Below are positions 6,855 to 16,000 of a stretch of DNA of 20,951 nt, in pieces. Every line of letters begins with the position of its first letter. Within the stretch, counting starts at the first letter, position 1. The translations under genes were made by a program, and so were the position numbers. Source of the DNA: an uncultured Clostridia bacterium (GTDB lineage Bacteria; Bacillota; Clostridia; TANB77; CAG-508); contig CANRPQ010000011.1 of NCBI GenBank assembly GCA_947632525.1, positions 1 to 20,951 on the forward strand, written 5' to 3'. A model generated the notes under the pieces. It searched no databases. It had not been told where the DNA came from and saw only the letters and a list, made by a program, of their open reading frames with translations.

Positions 6855-6972
6855 GGGGCTGAGACTAGTTTGCACGGATGTGCAAACGTCTCAGAAGGGG
6901 GATAGTCCCCCTAAAGAAAAAACTTTTTTTCCCGCTCTATCTAACAAGCGGGAAAATGTGCAGAATTCTGCA
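6855..6972. other. phage intergenic region: four tandem hairpins (origin / packaging signal)
   Basis: Four hairpins follow each other in a stretch with far higher GC than its surroundings. H1 (6859-6894) has two perfect 7-bp stems, CTGAGAC/GTCTCAG and TTTGCAC/GTGCAAA, with loop GGAT. H2 (6897-6911) is GGGGGA/TCCCCC with loop TAG. H3 (6927-6956) has a perfect 10-bp stem TTTTCCCGCT/AGCGGGAAAA. H4 (6959-6972) is the palindrome TGCAGAATTCTGCA. In filamentous phages the region before the Rep gene holds the packaging hairpin and both strand origins, and this has that position. Which hairpin does which job cannot be read from sequence. A 79-codon frame crossing this region is not credible as a gene. 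Confidence 0.82.
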
Positions 6973-7089
6973 ATTAAAAAAATGACAAATATTGTTGAAA
7001 TTGTTGTGAGAGTATGTAAAGAGTCAGGTTACATTTTAATTATGCAATTTTCAATTTTTTTAAAATTTATGTAGTTAGGAGTTTTTTTT

Positions 7090-8007
7090 ATGAAAATTGA
7101 AAATTTATATCATGCTAAAAAACAAGAATTTAATAATATAACTTATTCTATAGATATGATTAGACTTAAATGTTATATTTCTTATTCAAAATTTTCAGAG
7201 ATAGAGTTTAGGTTTGCTACTTGTTGGAAGAAATATGTAAAGAAGAATTTTAGTTCTTCACAAATTAAAAATTTTTTTTATAACTATGTAATTGAATTGG
7301 AAGAAGGTATAAGCTTTTGGTTTGGTTTTTTGCATAATTCTGAGAAAAGACAAGCTAGTATTGATAAAAAATATGGTGGTATTAATAATGATACATATAA
7401 TTTTACTATAGAATTCAACCCTAATAAACTTTATTATTCTGATAATGATATTATTTATTATCTATTATCCGTGTCAAGTGATTGGTATATCGTTAGTTAT
7501 GATATTGCTATAGATTTGAAAGTTAATATTTTAGATTTAATATGGGATATGAGTGGAAAACATCTTGAAAAAATAGACAATAGGGGGTTTGATAATAAAA
7601 CGGTTTATATTGGTACTGGTAATGGAAGGGTAAAAATATATAATAAAAAAATTGAGAGTAATCTAGAAATAACTGGAAATCTTACAAGGATAGAAATAAG
7701 TAGGGTAGCAGATGAATTTGAAGTAAGAAAAATGAAGATATGGAAGTATGACAATTTTTTTCCATGCATTTATTTGAATAATTATGTTTATAGTTTATCT
7801 GATTATAAAAATAAAACGCTTTTGGCGGTTTTATATGCTATTCAGAATGGTTTTCCTTTAAGAAATTTGACTAGGGATTATAGGGCAAAAATAAAGAATA
7901 TGCTTGAAGGTGGTTATAAGATAAAATTTGACAATGATTGTGTTACTAAAGCATTATCTCAAATTATTTATAGTTATTTTTATTATACTAATATAAAGTG
8001 GTGGTAA
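7090..8007 (+). CDS. phage rolling-circle replication initiator (Rep_trans/RstA type)
   Basis: This 305-residue protein would nick the phage origin and start rolling-circle synthesis. The middle contains KTVYIGTGNGRVKIYNKKIE (about 171-190) followed by LTRIEISR (about 198-205). This is the Y-x-G ... K/R-x-Y-x-K ... R-x-E pattern of the replication initiation factor family (Pfam PF02486) used by many inoviruses and some plasmids. The N-terminus has the expected sdmIRLK-type strand (YSIDMIRLKCYI). Length is within the family range. TTAGGAG sits 7-10 bases upstream of the ATG. It lies directly after the origin hairpins and ends about 30 bp before the right attachment site. Confidence 0.87.
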   Translation: MKIENLYHAKKQEFNNITYSIDMIRLKCYISYSKFSEIEFRFATCWKKYVKKNFSSSQIKNFFYNYVIELEEGISFWFGFLHNSEKRQASIDKKYGGINNDTYNFTIEFNPNKLYYSDNDIIYYLLSVSSDWYIVSYDIAIDLKVNILDLIWDMSGKHLEKIDNRGFDNKTVYIGTGNGRVKIYNKKIESNLEITGNLTRIEISRVADEFEVRKMKIWKYDNFFPCIYLNNYVYSLSDYKNKTLLAVLYAIQNGFPLRNLTRDYRAKIKNMLEGGYKIKFDNDCVTKALSQIIYSYFYYTNIKWW

Positions 8008-8033
8008 TTAGGGAATAGGTTTACAGTTTTTAT

Positions 8034-8072
8034 TCTTATTGCGCAAAATCAAAGTTTTGTGCAATAAGAGAT
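8034..8072 (+). other. attR: complete dif-like Xer site, right phage junction
   Basis: ATTGCGCAAAA (8038-8048), centre TCAAAG (8049-8054) and TTTTGTGCAAT (8055-8065) form a full 11-6-11 site with arms that are inverted copies apart from one base. The right arm matches the E. coli XerD arm at most positions. It would serve as the rebuilt host dif after phage integration. Joining the chromosomal halves 2061-2078 and 8055-8072 gives arms of 18 bp that match at 17 positions. Confidence 0.8.
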
Positions 8073-8364
8073 AGGACTTTTTTGTGTTTTTTGTAATGGC
8101 TGTATCTCTTGCTATATCTAACCTTAAGCTCTCTCTTATATCTTATTTTAGTATAATCTTATATATTACTATTATTTTTAATTGTCTCATAATCGATTCT
8201 CTTAAGCCTTGATTTTCAATATTTATATCATAATTAAATATTTATATAACATTTAATTAAAAATATTATAATTATTTTTATTATTTTAATCTGATTAATT
8301 ATTTTATTATGAAAAAATTCCTAAATCTTTCAAATTAGCTATTTTTAAACTTTTATCTCATTTT

Positions 8365-8433
8365 TTAGACAACAAACTATATGTCTAATTTATAAAAACG
8401 CCTTAAAATCGATTTTAGAGCGTCGTTTTTTTT
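8365..8433 (+). repeat. repeat A, copy 1 (diverged, terminator-like)
   Basis: TTAGAC pairs with GTCTAA (8365-8388 region), followed by an AAAACG/CGTTTT stem around the perfect 14-bp palindrome TAAAATCGATTTTA and a T8 run. The order TTAGA-AAC-TAA-AAAA-GYCTTAAAAT-GATTTT matches the two other copies. It could act as a transcription terminator. Confidence 0.45.
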
Positions 8434-8530
8434 AGCCATTTTTTAGGTTTTATCAAAAACTACTGATTTTACAATATTTTACCAAATTTGCATTATATAA
8501 ATAGTAATTCTTAAATATTAAAAATATGTT

Positions 8531-8630
8531 TTAGATGATTAACTTTATTAGTTAAATATAAAAATGTCTTAAAATGGATTTTGAGGCTTTATAGAATAAA
8601 ATTATTTTATAATGTTGTAAATAGAAATAT
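8531..8630 (+). repeat. repeat A, copy 2
   Basis: About 100 bp nearly 90% identical by eye to 18272-18371, starting TTAGATGATTAAC and containing GTTAAATAT, GTCTTAAAAT and ATTTTATAATGTT. It lies in a gene-free region 360 bp downstream of the serine hydrolase gene, taken on the minus strand. Confidence 0.6.
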
Positions 8631-8842
8631 TTATTTTAAAATTTTATTAAATATTTATAAAAATTACATTTAAACCTAAAAAAGTTTTAGTTATAACAAA
8701 TGTTCGGTTTTGAAATTTAATATTCGTAACAATTTAAAATTCTTATTTTCAAAATCTTAATTTTAAATTATAAATTATATTTTTATGATTTTGCTTTTGC
8801 TTTATAAAAAATTTTTTAGAAATATTTTTATAAGAGATTAAT

Positions 8843-8945
8843 GCTTAATTTTGAATTTCTATTAATTTATTCAACTTAAAATATCTATTTTTTAAAAACT
8901 GTCTCTCTCCTACTCTAGCAATTTTTTACTATTCTAATTTTATAT
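8843..8945 (-). repeat. repeat B, copy 1, 3' of the serine hydrolase gene
   Basis: About 100 bp matching 17083-17185 at close to 88% by eye. The best-conserved blocks are AACTTAAAATATCTATTTTTT and CTCTCTCCTACTCTAG. Both copies begin just past the stop codon of an unrelated minus-strand gene. Confidence 0.6.
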
Positions 8946-8995
8946 TGATTCATATAAACGGAAAAGTTAATTTGTGCAAGGCTTTTGCTTTTTTA

Positions 8996-9547
8996 CTATA
9001 AATAACTTACTATATCTTCAAAATTATCATATCCACTCTCACTATTTATGTGTCCTGCATTTTGAATGCAAATTTGTTTTGTTGCAACAGTGTTGGCAAA
9101 TTCTTTTTCAACTTCATATTTTACATATGGATCATTATTTGAATAAAAACATATGATTTCATTTACAAGTTGTTTTATATCTTGCAAATTATCAAAATAC
9201 ATTGTTTTATTAACTGTATCATATTCTTCATTTATTCCTAAATAATTATTAAATCCACATACAAATATAAGTTTCTTCACTTTAACTTTGTTTTCTGTCA
9301 AAAATTTAGAAACAAATACAGGTGCTATGCTATGAGCTATTATAGTTGTATTTTCATTTATTAATCCTAATTCCAAATAATATTTTAACAATTTGCTCCA
9401 GTTATCATAATTTTGATAGTCTACACCTATTGGAAATTGTGGTACATATACTTGTTTTCCATCACTAGATAAGAAATCATATAACCAACTAAACCAGTTT
9501 CCAAACGGACTTCCAAAACTTCCGTGTATTATAAAATAATTATTCAT
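8996..9547 (-). CDS. RBBP9/YdeN-type alpha/beta serine hydrolase
   Basis: This 183-residue protein of the small single-domain hydrolase family is annotated as RBBP9/YdeN serine hydrolase. The first strand leads to IIHGSFGSP, the nucleophile elbow is AHSIAP with Ser73 (replacing the usual GHSLGG), the acid lies in SNNDPYV (Asp139), and the catalytic histidine lies in NAGHINSESG (His166). The order, spacing and length are as expected. The natural substrate is unknown for this family; most members are esterases or acyl hydrolases. The start at 9547 follows GGAGTGAAG, and an in-frame ATG ten codons earlier lacks such a signal. It is cytosolic, with no signal peptide, and stands alone next to the gene-free region. 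Confidence 0.82.
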   Translation of the reverse strand: MNNYFIIHGSFGSPFGNWFSWLYDFLSSDGKQVYVPQFPIGVDYQNYDNWSKLLKYYLELGLINENTTIIAHSIAPVFVSKFLTENKVKVKKLIFVCGFNNYLGINEEYDTVNKTMYFDNLQDIKQLVNEIICFYSNNDPYVKYEVEKEFANTVATKQICIQNAGHINSESGYDNFEDIVSYL

Positions 9548-9669
9548 TACTACTTCACTCCTATTATTTAATTTCATTTTGCTATTTATCTAACTACAAT
9601 AAACAAAAAATTATAATAATTGTTCTAATATTTTATCAATATTAGGAAAAATAATATTTTTCATTCCAT

Positions 9670-10455
9670 TTAATTTTTCTTACAAATATATAACATATGG
9701 CTACTATAGCCTTGAAGATCTTCTCTTTCACACGTTGATAAATGATATCTCATCCAAACATCAAATTCTTCTTTAGATAATGAATCTATTTTATCTTTAA
9801 CATGACTTGTAAAACCGTCTGTTGCAACATTATGTAATAATGCAACATCAAATTTATTCATTATTGTCTTAAATTCAGAAATGTAAAATGGAGCAAAGAC
9901 ACCTTGTGGATATCTGGTCATTTTGAAATTATTATTGAAATCATTTGGATATCCATCTATTAAATGATTTTTCATAAGTGCCCAATCAATCATTATAGAA
10001 TCACTCGTTAAATATGCAATTGCAATTATTCCATCTTTTTTTGTAACTCTTATTGCTTCTTCAATAGCTTTATTTATATCTTTATCTTCATATAAATGAT
10101 ATAAAGGTCCAAGAACTAATGTTATATCAAATGAATCATCTTTAAATCTTGATAAATCAACTGCATCACCTTGTTCAGCAACTATTTTTGTGCCATCTTT
10201 TATCTTTGATTTTAGTACATCAAGATTATAATTAATATATTCAATAGCTGTTACATCATATCCTTTATTTGCATAATAAAGTGAATATCTACCAGTTCCA
10301 GCTCCAACTTCTAGTATTTTTGAATCAAATTTTAAATATTTTTCAATATATTTTATAGTAGTTAAAAATTCAACTTGTCCATGCTGACTTTCAAGCCTAG
10401 TGTCTTCAATACAATCTTCATTATAATAATTATTTAATATTTCTTGTCTATCCAT
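9670..10455 (-). CDS. class I SAM-dependent methyltransferase
   Basis: This 261-residue Rossmann-fold methyltransferase transfers a methyl group from S-adenosylmethionine to an unknown small or macromolecular acceptor. Motif I is ILEVGAGTGRYS (47-58), the acidic end of strand 2 is VTAIEY, motif II-like is GDAVDLSRF, and motif IV is DITLVLGPLYHLYE. The remaining C-terminal part is typical of the Methyltransf_25/11 group found singly in clostridial accessory regions. AAAGGA is about 14 bases from the ATG, a slightly long spacing. Substrate cannot be predicted. The gene ends about 120 bp before the hydrolase start on the same strand, so the two could share a transcript. Confidence 0.87.
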   Translation of the reverse strand: MDRQEILNNYYNEDCIEDTRLESQHGQVEFLTTIKYIEKYLKFDSKILEVGAGTGRYSLYYANKGYDVTAIEYINYNLDVLKSKIKDGTKIVAEQGDAVDLSRFKDDSFDITLVLGPLYHLYEDKDINKAIEEAIRVTKKDGIIAIAYLTSDSIMIDWALMKNHLIDGYPNDFNNNFKMTRYPQGVFAPFYISEFKTIMNKFDVALLHNVATDGFTSHVKDKIDSLSKEEFDVWMRYHLSTCEREDLQGYSSHMLYICKKN

Positions 10456-10588
10456 TATTATTTTATCATTCCTTTCGCAATATATAGTATTATCATTGAT
10501 TTAAGTAAAATTTTAATAATTATTTTTTCTTCGTGTATATATTCAATCTATTAATGTTTATAGGCCATTATCTAAATATCACTTGTGT

Positions 10589-10753
10589 TCATGTGGAAAA
10601 GTATATGTGCTTTTCATCAGTTATTGGTGTTCTATTAGCATCGATTATTAATATTACTTTTCCCCAACTATCATATGTATATTTTACCACTTTGTTTAGA
10701 TTTTCGTCAAGAATTCCAATAATATCACCTTGTAGATGTATTTTATATTTTTT
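10589..10753 (-). pseudogene. remnant of an RHS/YD-repeat protein
   Basis: The minus strand encodes HLQGDIIGILDENLNK followed by VVKYTYDSWGKVILID. This is the signature end of an RHS/YD-repeat core (GDIIGI-D-x-G/N then YTYDxWGK). The fragment is bounded by an upstream in-frame TAG and a TGA at 10589-10591, and has no start codon or ribosome binding site. The usual next motif (NPFRYRGYYYD) cannot be found in any frame downstream, so it is a decayed piece. RHS proteins are large secreted or cell-associated toxins/adhesins. The surrounding gap 10456-10856 otherwise holds only the promoter of the next gene. Confidence 0.65.
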
Positions 10754-10788
10754 CTAAAATACTCAAGTCATGTAAATATATAACTTTA

Positions 10789-10817
10789 TTGACTACATAA
10801 TGTCTATATGATAAGAT
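10789..10817 (+). promoter_or_regulatory. promoter of the FGE-like gene
   Basis: TTGACT (10789-10794), a 17-bp spacer and TAAGAT (10812-10817) lie 40 bp before the start codon at 10857. Confidence 0.5.
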
Positions 10818-10856
10818 ATTCTTGATTGTAATGTTAATAAATAAGGGGGAATTTAA

Positions 10857-11867
10857 ATGAAAAAACAACTAGTAGTTATACTCATCATTGCATTTATATT
10901 AATTTGTATACTTGTCTTATTATATTTAAATATACCAAAAAATACAGATAATAATATTGCTAAAATAGAAAAAGTATCTTTTTATAATAATCCTGTGATA
11001 CCAGAAGGATTTAAAAAAGTAGAAACCACATCTGCAAGTTGGAAATTAGAAAACGATATTCCTATTGGTTGGAACAATGGATTAGTAATTGAAGATGAAC
11101 AGGAAAATCAATTTGTATGGGTTCCTGTCAACTTAGAAAAAATTACTTATAATAATGAATATGTAGAAAAGCAATTCAGATACAATGCAGAAGAATTAAA
11201 TATTAATAATATAGAAGATAAACAAATTTTAAAATACGGTGGTTTCTATATCTCCCGTTATGAAGCAGGAGTTGCAAAAGAAATGCAACAAAGATTTAAT
11301 AATATTAGTGCTGAAACAAATGATGTCTTAGGTAAGCCTGTAAGTCAAAAAGGGATACTTCCATGGAATTTTATTAGTTTAAAGAAAGCTAAATTAAATG
11401 CAGAAAGTATGTATAATAATAACAATTTAAAAAGTGGCTTACCAACACAAAAACAATGGCAATCTATGATAGCATGGCTTTATTCATGTAATTATAATGT
11501 ATATGAAGATAGTTCAAGCTTTGGAAATTATTCTAATGTAAATTTTATTTTTTCTGGATATTATTCAGATGATTATGGAGAAAATTATCAATATGCGGAA
11601 AATAAAATGAAATCTGGTAAAAATATGATTTTATCTACAGGTGCTACTGATAGAAATATGACGAATAACATTTATGATATAGCAGGAAATTTATGGTGCT
11701 ATACAGATGATTATTTGCAAATTAACGAAAACGAAATATTAGGTTATTATTGTTCAGGTGGTCACTTTGATCATACAGGTGATATTTTTTCTGCTTGTAA
11801 CAATAATTTAAAAAATGTAGAACCTCTTGAAAAAGTTGGGTTTAGAGTAGTCTTATATTTAAATTAA
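10857..11867 (+). CDS. membrane-anchored protein with an FGE-sulfatase-like domain
   Basis: The 336 residues start with an N-terminal signal anchor (about 5-24) and continue in an extracytoplasmic formylglycine-generating-enzyme-like fold. Landmarks are FVWVPV (86-91), GGFYISRYEAG (128-138), LPTQKQW (195-201), YDIAGNLW (273-280) and GFRVV (328-332), the usual order of the family. The paired catalytic cysteines of true FGE are not present in the expected region (only isolated cysteines near 299 and 314), so oxidation of a sulfatase is doubtful. Family members without them serve as binding or structural domains at the cell surface. The proline-rich phrase PVIPEGFKKVET after the anchor recurs in many such gut Firmicute proteins as I recall them. 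AAGGGGGAA precedes the ATG. It is the only plus-strand gene of the segment. Confidence 0.75.
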   Translation: MKKQLVVILIIAFILICILVLLYLNIPKNTDNNIAKIEKVSFYNNPVIPEGFKKVETTSASWKLENDIPIGWNNGLVIEDEQENQFVWVPVNLEKITYNNEYVEKQFRYNAEELNINNIEDKQILKYGGFYISRYEAGVAKEMQQRFNNISAETNDVLGKPVSQKGILPWNFISLKKAKLNAESMYNNNNLKSGLPTQKQWQSMIAWLYSCNYNVYEDSSSFGNYSNVNFIFSGYYSDDYGENYQYAENKMKSGKNMILSTGATDRNMTNNIYDIAGNLWCYTDDYLQINENEILGYYCSGGHFDHTGDIFSACNNNLKNVEPLEKVGFRVVLYLN

Positions 11868-12095
11868 AATTATAAAAAATCATTTAAATCTAAGTATCTA
11901 AATATTAGAATATTGCTAATAGTTGTAAAAAAAAATATAACAAGAAAATATTAAAATGCATTGGTTATTAGCTCGTATAAGTAAAATAAGGAACTAAATT
12001 CAACTAATTTGATATATAACTTCTGTGAGATTTTCTTTTAGACATATATTTTATTGTATTAGACATGAATAAAAAATGTTATATATAAAATTTAT

Positions 12096-12137
12096 AATCA
12101 TAACCACCTGTAAAACGGGTGGTTATGATTAATTTTT
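12096..12137. terminator. bidirectional terminator between convergent genes
   Basis: AATCATAACCACC (12096-12108) pairs perfectly over 13 bp with GGTGGTTATGATT (12118-12130), with T-rich bases on the plus side (AATTTTTATT). It lies between the FGE-like gene (+) and the cohesin-like gene (-) and can end both. Confidence 0.85.
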
Positions 12138-12141
12138 ATTA

Positions 12142-13029
12142 CTACTTATCTTCTTTGCTGTCAGTATCGTCTTTTTTATAATCAGATTCGTTCATCTTTA
12201 TTTGTTTCTTTATCTTTAAATTAACTAGTTTTAATCTTATAAATAGAATTAAAGTAATAATTGCAACAATTAAAATTGTGATTTTAATATATGGATTAGA
12301 TCCTAAATTAGGAATTTTATTACTAGAAGTAGATTCACTATTCTTGCTTTCAGAATTTTCCTTAGAGCTTGAACTATTTGATGAATTCCCATTATTACTA
12401 GAATTATTTCCATTTCCATCATTTGCCGAATTGTTGTTGTCTTTATTTTTGTCATCTTCTTTTGAATTATCATTTTCAGTTCCCGGATTGCTTGGATTAT
12501 CTCCATTATCTGGCTTACTTGGATTATCAGAAGGAGACGTACTAGATTTTGGCATAATTGTTATTTCTGCAGATTTTACTTCACTTATGTCATATTCTGC
12601 TCCATTTGATAATTCAATTTTCTTTAAGCTTATAGATGTTTTTGTATTTTCGGATACATCTTTTGCTGTAAATGATATTTTTAAAATATCTTCATTATTT
12701 TTAGAGTGTTCCATTCTTGTTGTTACAAATCTATTTGTGTTTGAAGAAATTGTTGCACTATCCCAGCCTGAAAGGCCTTGTGCAGATGTATTTAATGTTA
12801 ATAAATTTGAATCATAATTTACGTAAGCACCCATGGCTATAAGTCCTGTATCAGCATTTAAACCTTTTAAAGTTACTGTAAAGTCAACGATACTTCCTGC
12901 ATTATATTCATTTTTTGAAGGTGTTATAGCAATGTCAGCTGAACTTATTGTATAAGCAGAAACTTTTACAGAAAACAACATTGTTAATGCTAATAACATA
13001 ACTCCTAAATTTAATAATTTCTTTTTCAT
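12142..13029 (-). CDS. membrane-anchored cohesin-like surface protein
   Basis: This 295-residue protein has a signal peptide (about 1-25, VSA/YT) and a beta-sandwich domain (about 28-157) with cohesin-type phrases: NEYNAGSIVDFTVTLKG, GAYVNYDSNLLTLN and ILKISFTAKD. Next come a low-complexity Ser/Asn/Asp/Pro linker (about 158-245), one membrane helix (about 248-264) and a charged cytosolic tail. Cohesin domains bind dockerin domains and hold enzyme complexes at the cell surface. The upstream gene in the same operon ends in a dockerin-like domain, so the two may bind. Start is supported by AGAGGAAAAG, with only 10 bp between the genes. No sortase motif is present; anchoring is by the membrane helix. 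Partner specificity is inference. Confidence 0.77.
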   Translation of the reverse strand: MKKKLLNLGVMLLALTMLFSVKVSAYTISSADIAITPSKNEYNAGSIVDFTVTLKGLNADTGLIAMGAYVNYDSNLLTLNTSAQGLSGWDSATISSNTNRFVTTRMEHSKNNEDILKISFTAKDVSENTKTSISLKKIELSNGAEYDISEVKSAEITIMPKSSTSPSDNPSKPDNGDNPSNPGTENDNSKEDDKNKDNNNSANDGNGNNSSNNGNSSNSSSSKENSESKNSESTSSNKIPNLGSNPYIKITILIVAIITLILFIRLKLVNLKIKKQIKMNESDYKKDDTDSKEDK

Positions 13030-13039
13030 TACTTTTCCT

Positions 13040-16000
13040 CTAATCTTTCATTTCTATATTGTTATATTCATAAATCATCAAAACTAAATCATTTATATCA
13101 GTTTCATTCATTTCTTCTTTATAAGTATCCATTTCAGTAGCAAGTAAGTATTCTCCTTCAAGTCTTTTCTCGCCTATATAATCTAGTTTAAATAAACTTA
13201 TATCATTTATTTTTAATTCACCATCACCATCTAAGTCAGCTCTAACTACAACTGTCCATTTGTGTTCACCAACTTCAATGATTGTTCCAGTTCCGATTTT
13301 GTTATTATCAGATAATTCATTTAATGTTTCAGAACCATCTACCTTCTTAAAGAACTTAACTGGTAAAATACTTCCTGATGTAAGTTTTGTTTTTAAAGTA
13401 GCAACTGTTTCTCCAACTTCTACACCTTCTACTAATGAATCTGTAATTATGAAATGGGCTCCATTAGTATTTTCTAATTTTTCTTCAATAGGTGGTGTAT
13501 CTAATTTTTCAATTTTTACACTAGTTATAACATCATTTGCTTTTACATCTGCTGAATCTTTTATTCCAGTTCCAGCTTCAATATGTGAAAGTTTAATTTG
13601 TTCAGTAGTATTTCTATTTTCTAAAACCATAAATTTAGCTTTAAATATCACGCTACCAATTTGTTCTTCATTTCCATCTTCTGGAGAAATTGTTTTCATT
13701 ATTTCATTTTCAATTTTATATGTTGCAACTATATTATGTCTTTCTCCATTGTCATCTTTATTATATTGAATTTTCCATCCTTCTCCTGCTTTTACTTCTT
13801 CACATTGTAATTTTTGTCTATCATAAGAAAGTAAAGCTCCAATTCCTTTAATTCCCTGTTTTCCTACAGATTTCATGTCAGTAATTTTATATTCAACTTC
13901 AAATTCGTCTCCCTCATCAAGAGATTTATCTGCTAAGGCTTCCCCATCTTTCTTTACTTCAGCTTCAACAGTAAATGAAGATTGAACTAAAGGTTGAGCA
14001 ACAATTTCTAATCCTTTAGATTTTTCTTCTTCTTTAATAGTTTCAGGAATAAAAGCAACTTTAGCAACCATTGCACTACCTGCTTGATCTTTTAAATCAT
14101 CATATTTTATTGTATAAGATATTTCATTTGAACTACTTACAGCAGAAACTTTTTCAATGTCATCACCATTAACATCAACGACTTTTTCTCCAATAACTAT
14201 ATCATCAACTACATAACCATCAACTGGTTTAATTTTTATAGTAACTTCATTATTTTTTTCATCAAATTTTGCACTATCAGCTAATTTGTCTTCTATATAA
14301 ATATCTCCACCTTCATTTGATTGGAAAATAACTGTTTTAGATGTATCTTCTACTTCAGCCCCCTCAATAGCAGCAATTGTAAATGGACTAAATGCATCAC
14401 ATTCTATAATTAATCCAAGTTCTGTTACCATACAAGGAATTTCATTAACTCCTGTAATTCTTCCAGAAGCATCTTTAGTGTAGTGATAAGCTTTAAATGT
14501 AACACCGGCATCTTCTGGTCCATAACCATCAGGGAAACCAAGCATTATTCTAACTTTTTGACCATCTTTAATTTTTTGCATTTTACATAATGTTAATTTA
14601 ATATTATATGTTTGAGTCTCTACTATTTTACCACCATCAGTTAGCTCTTCATTATTTTCTAATAATTTATTCATTTCTTTTTCTTCAGATGGTTTTGTAG
14701 TCTCTGTAACTAAAGTCATTCTATGTTTTAATAATTGAGATAAATCTGCACCTTCTTCATCTGATAAAGCTTCGAAGTTTGCTAAATCATTTAAGCTTGC
14801 ATCATCCATAAGTTGTGGTTTTCCATAAACGTTCCAGTCAAATCCTTGTGATTTAAAAGCATAAGCTGAACATTTATGTGCACAGAAGTAACTCGCTGCC
14901 ATAGGTCTCTTATGAGATGTTTCTCCCATAAGACCTAACATATCTATTGTATAATATACTGAATCATCAGCATATAATTGACTTGGTTTAAATTTAAATG
15001 TTATTGTTTTATCTCCATCGAAATGGAAATCAGTTAATTCATAATCGTTATATTTAGTATTTGAAGAATTATCAATTGTAACTTTTGGTTCTACTTTTTC
15101 TTCGTCACCAATTTCAACTAATTTTTCATCATAAACTATTGTTACATCATATGGACCATCTTCAATAAGCATTGTTGAGTTTTGAATTGGTGATGCAGAC
15201 TCTATATATGGTGGTTTTACATATTCACCAGCTGGATTATGGATTTTATCAGATAATGCGACCATATCTGCTGAAGTTCCTAAATATGTTGTCATTTTAT
15301 ATAAATCTGTTAGATTTTTATCAATTCCATCATACCATTCAACTGGTTTTTCAGTTGTTACACCAAAATACATAAAATTGCAACTTGCATTATAAAAAGA
15401 TACGTATGAATTTTTATCAGTTATTCCATCATTATCCTTTACTTCTGTTCCATCATCATAGAAATCATTTATTGCTCCATAAATATCTGGATTGATATAA
15501 GCAAAATATCCATTATAGTTCCAACCTTCTTCACCAAAATTTAAAGGTTTCTGATGTGTAGTTTGCTCTGGAATTTTATATGACATCATACTACTTAATA
15601 AATAGTATCCATGTTCTTTAGCTTTTTTATAACCCATTCTTTCTCCAGGGTCTTCAACACCATTTTCATTTAAATCTATGAAATAGCTAACTTTAATTTT
15701 AGCAGCTTTAATATCATCATCAGAGTCATAACTATTAGCATCTAATTCAACTCTTAAACCTGCAATTTCTGATGCTAACTTATATTTGTCACTTGATTTT
15801 TCAATTTTTGGATATTTAAATTCTTTATTAGAAACAGACATAATTCCTGTAACTGTGTGGTTAAGATTCATTATGTCTTCACCTGCTAAGAAATATTGAT
15901 AAGATACTTTTTCTTTATCTCTTTCTTCAATTGCAGCATCTGGATCTTTTGTATCTGTATTATCCCATGTAGTATCAACTCCATACCATTTATTTTCTAA

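Larger units (their letters stand above)
2064..8056 (+). mobile_element. integrated filamentous phage (inovirus), Xer-dependent
   Basis: A 23-bp exact direct repeat lies at 2064-2086 and 8034-8056, giving an excised circle of 5,970 bp, a normal inovirus size. Between the repeats are the expected phage modules: repressor, ssDNA-binding-protein candidate, a 65-residue coat protein, Zot-type ATPase, several one-helix membrane proteins, a signal-peptide plus tail-anchor adsorption protein, a GC-rich hairpin region and a Rep protein. There is no integrase, transposase or secretin. The repeat has dif-site architecture, so integration by host XerC/XerD is inferred. Lack of a secretin fits a host with a single membrane. 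The whole module set appears intact apart from two +1 frameshifts at CGG codons. Confidence 0.93.
8073..8995. other. long AT-rich region without genes
   Basis: No credible coding frame is present on either strand. It holds a hairpin-rich repeat with a T8 tail (8365-8433), a diverged copy of the same repeat (8531-8630) and one copy of a second repeat family (about 8843-8945). These recur at 18272 and about 17083. The rest shows no structure I can name. Confidence 0.6.

Noticed and set aside
6835..7074. 79-codon frame across the region before rep
   Set aside because: It runs through four perfect hairpins, lacks a ribosome binding site and has an implausible composition; the DNA is better explained as origin and packaging structures.
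10533..10757. 74-codon plus-strand frame
   Set aside because: It is antisense to the RHS remnant, which has recognisable motifs; no ribosome binding site.
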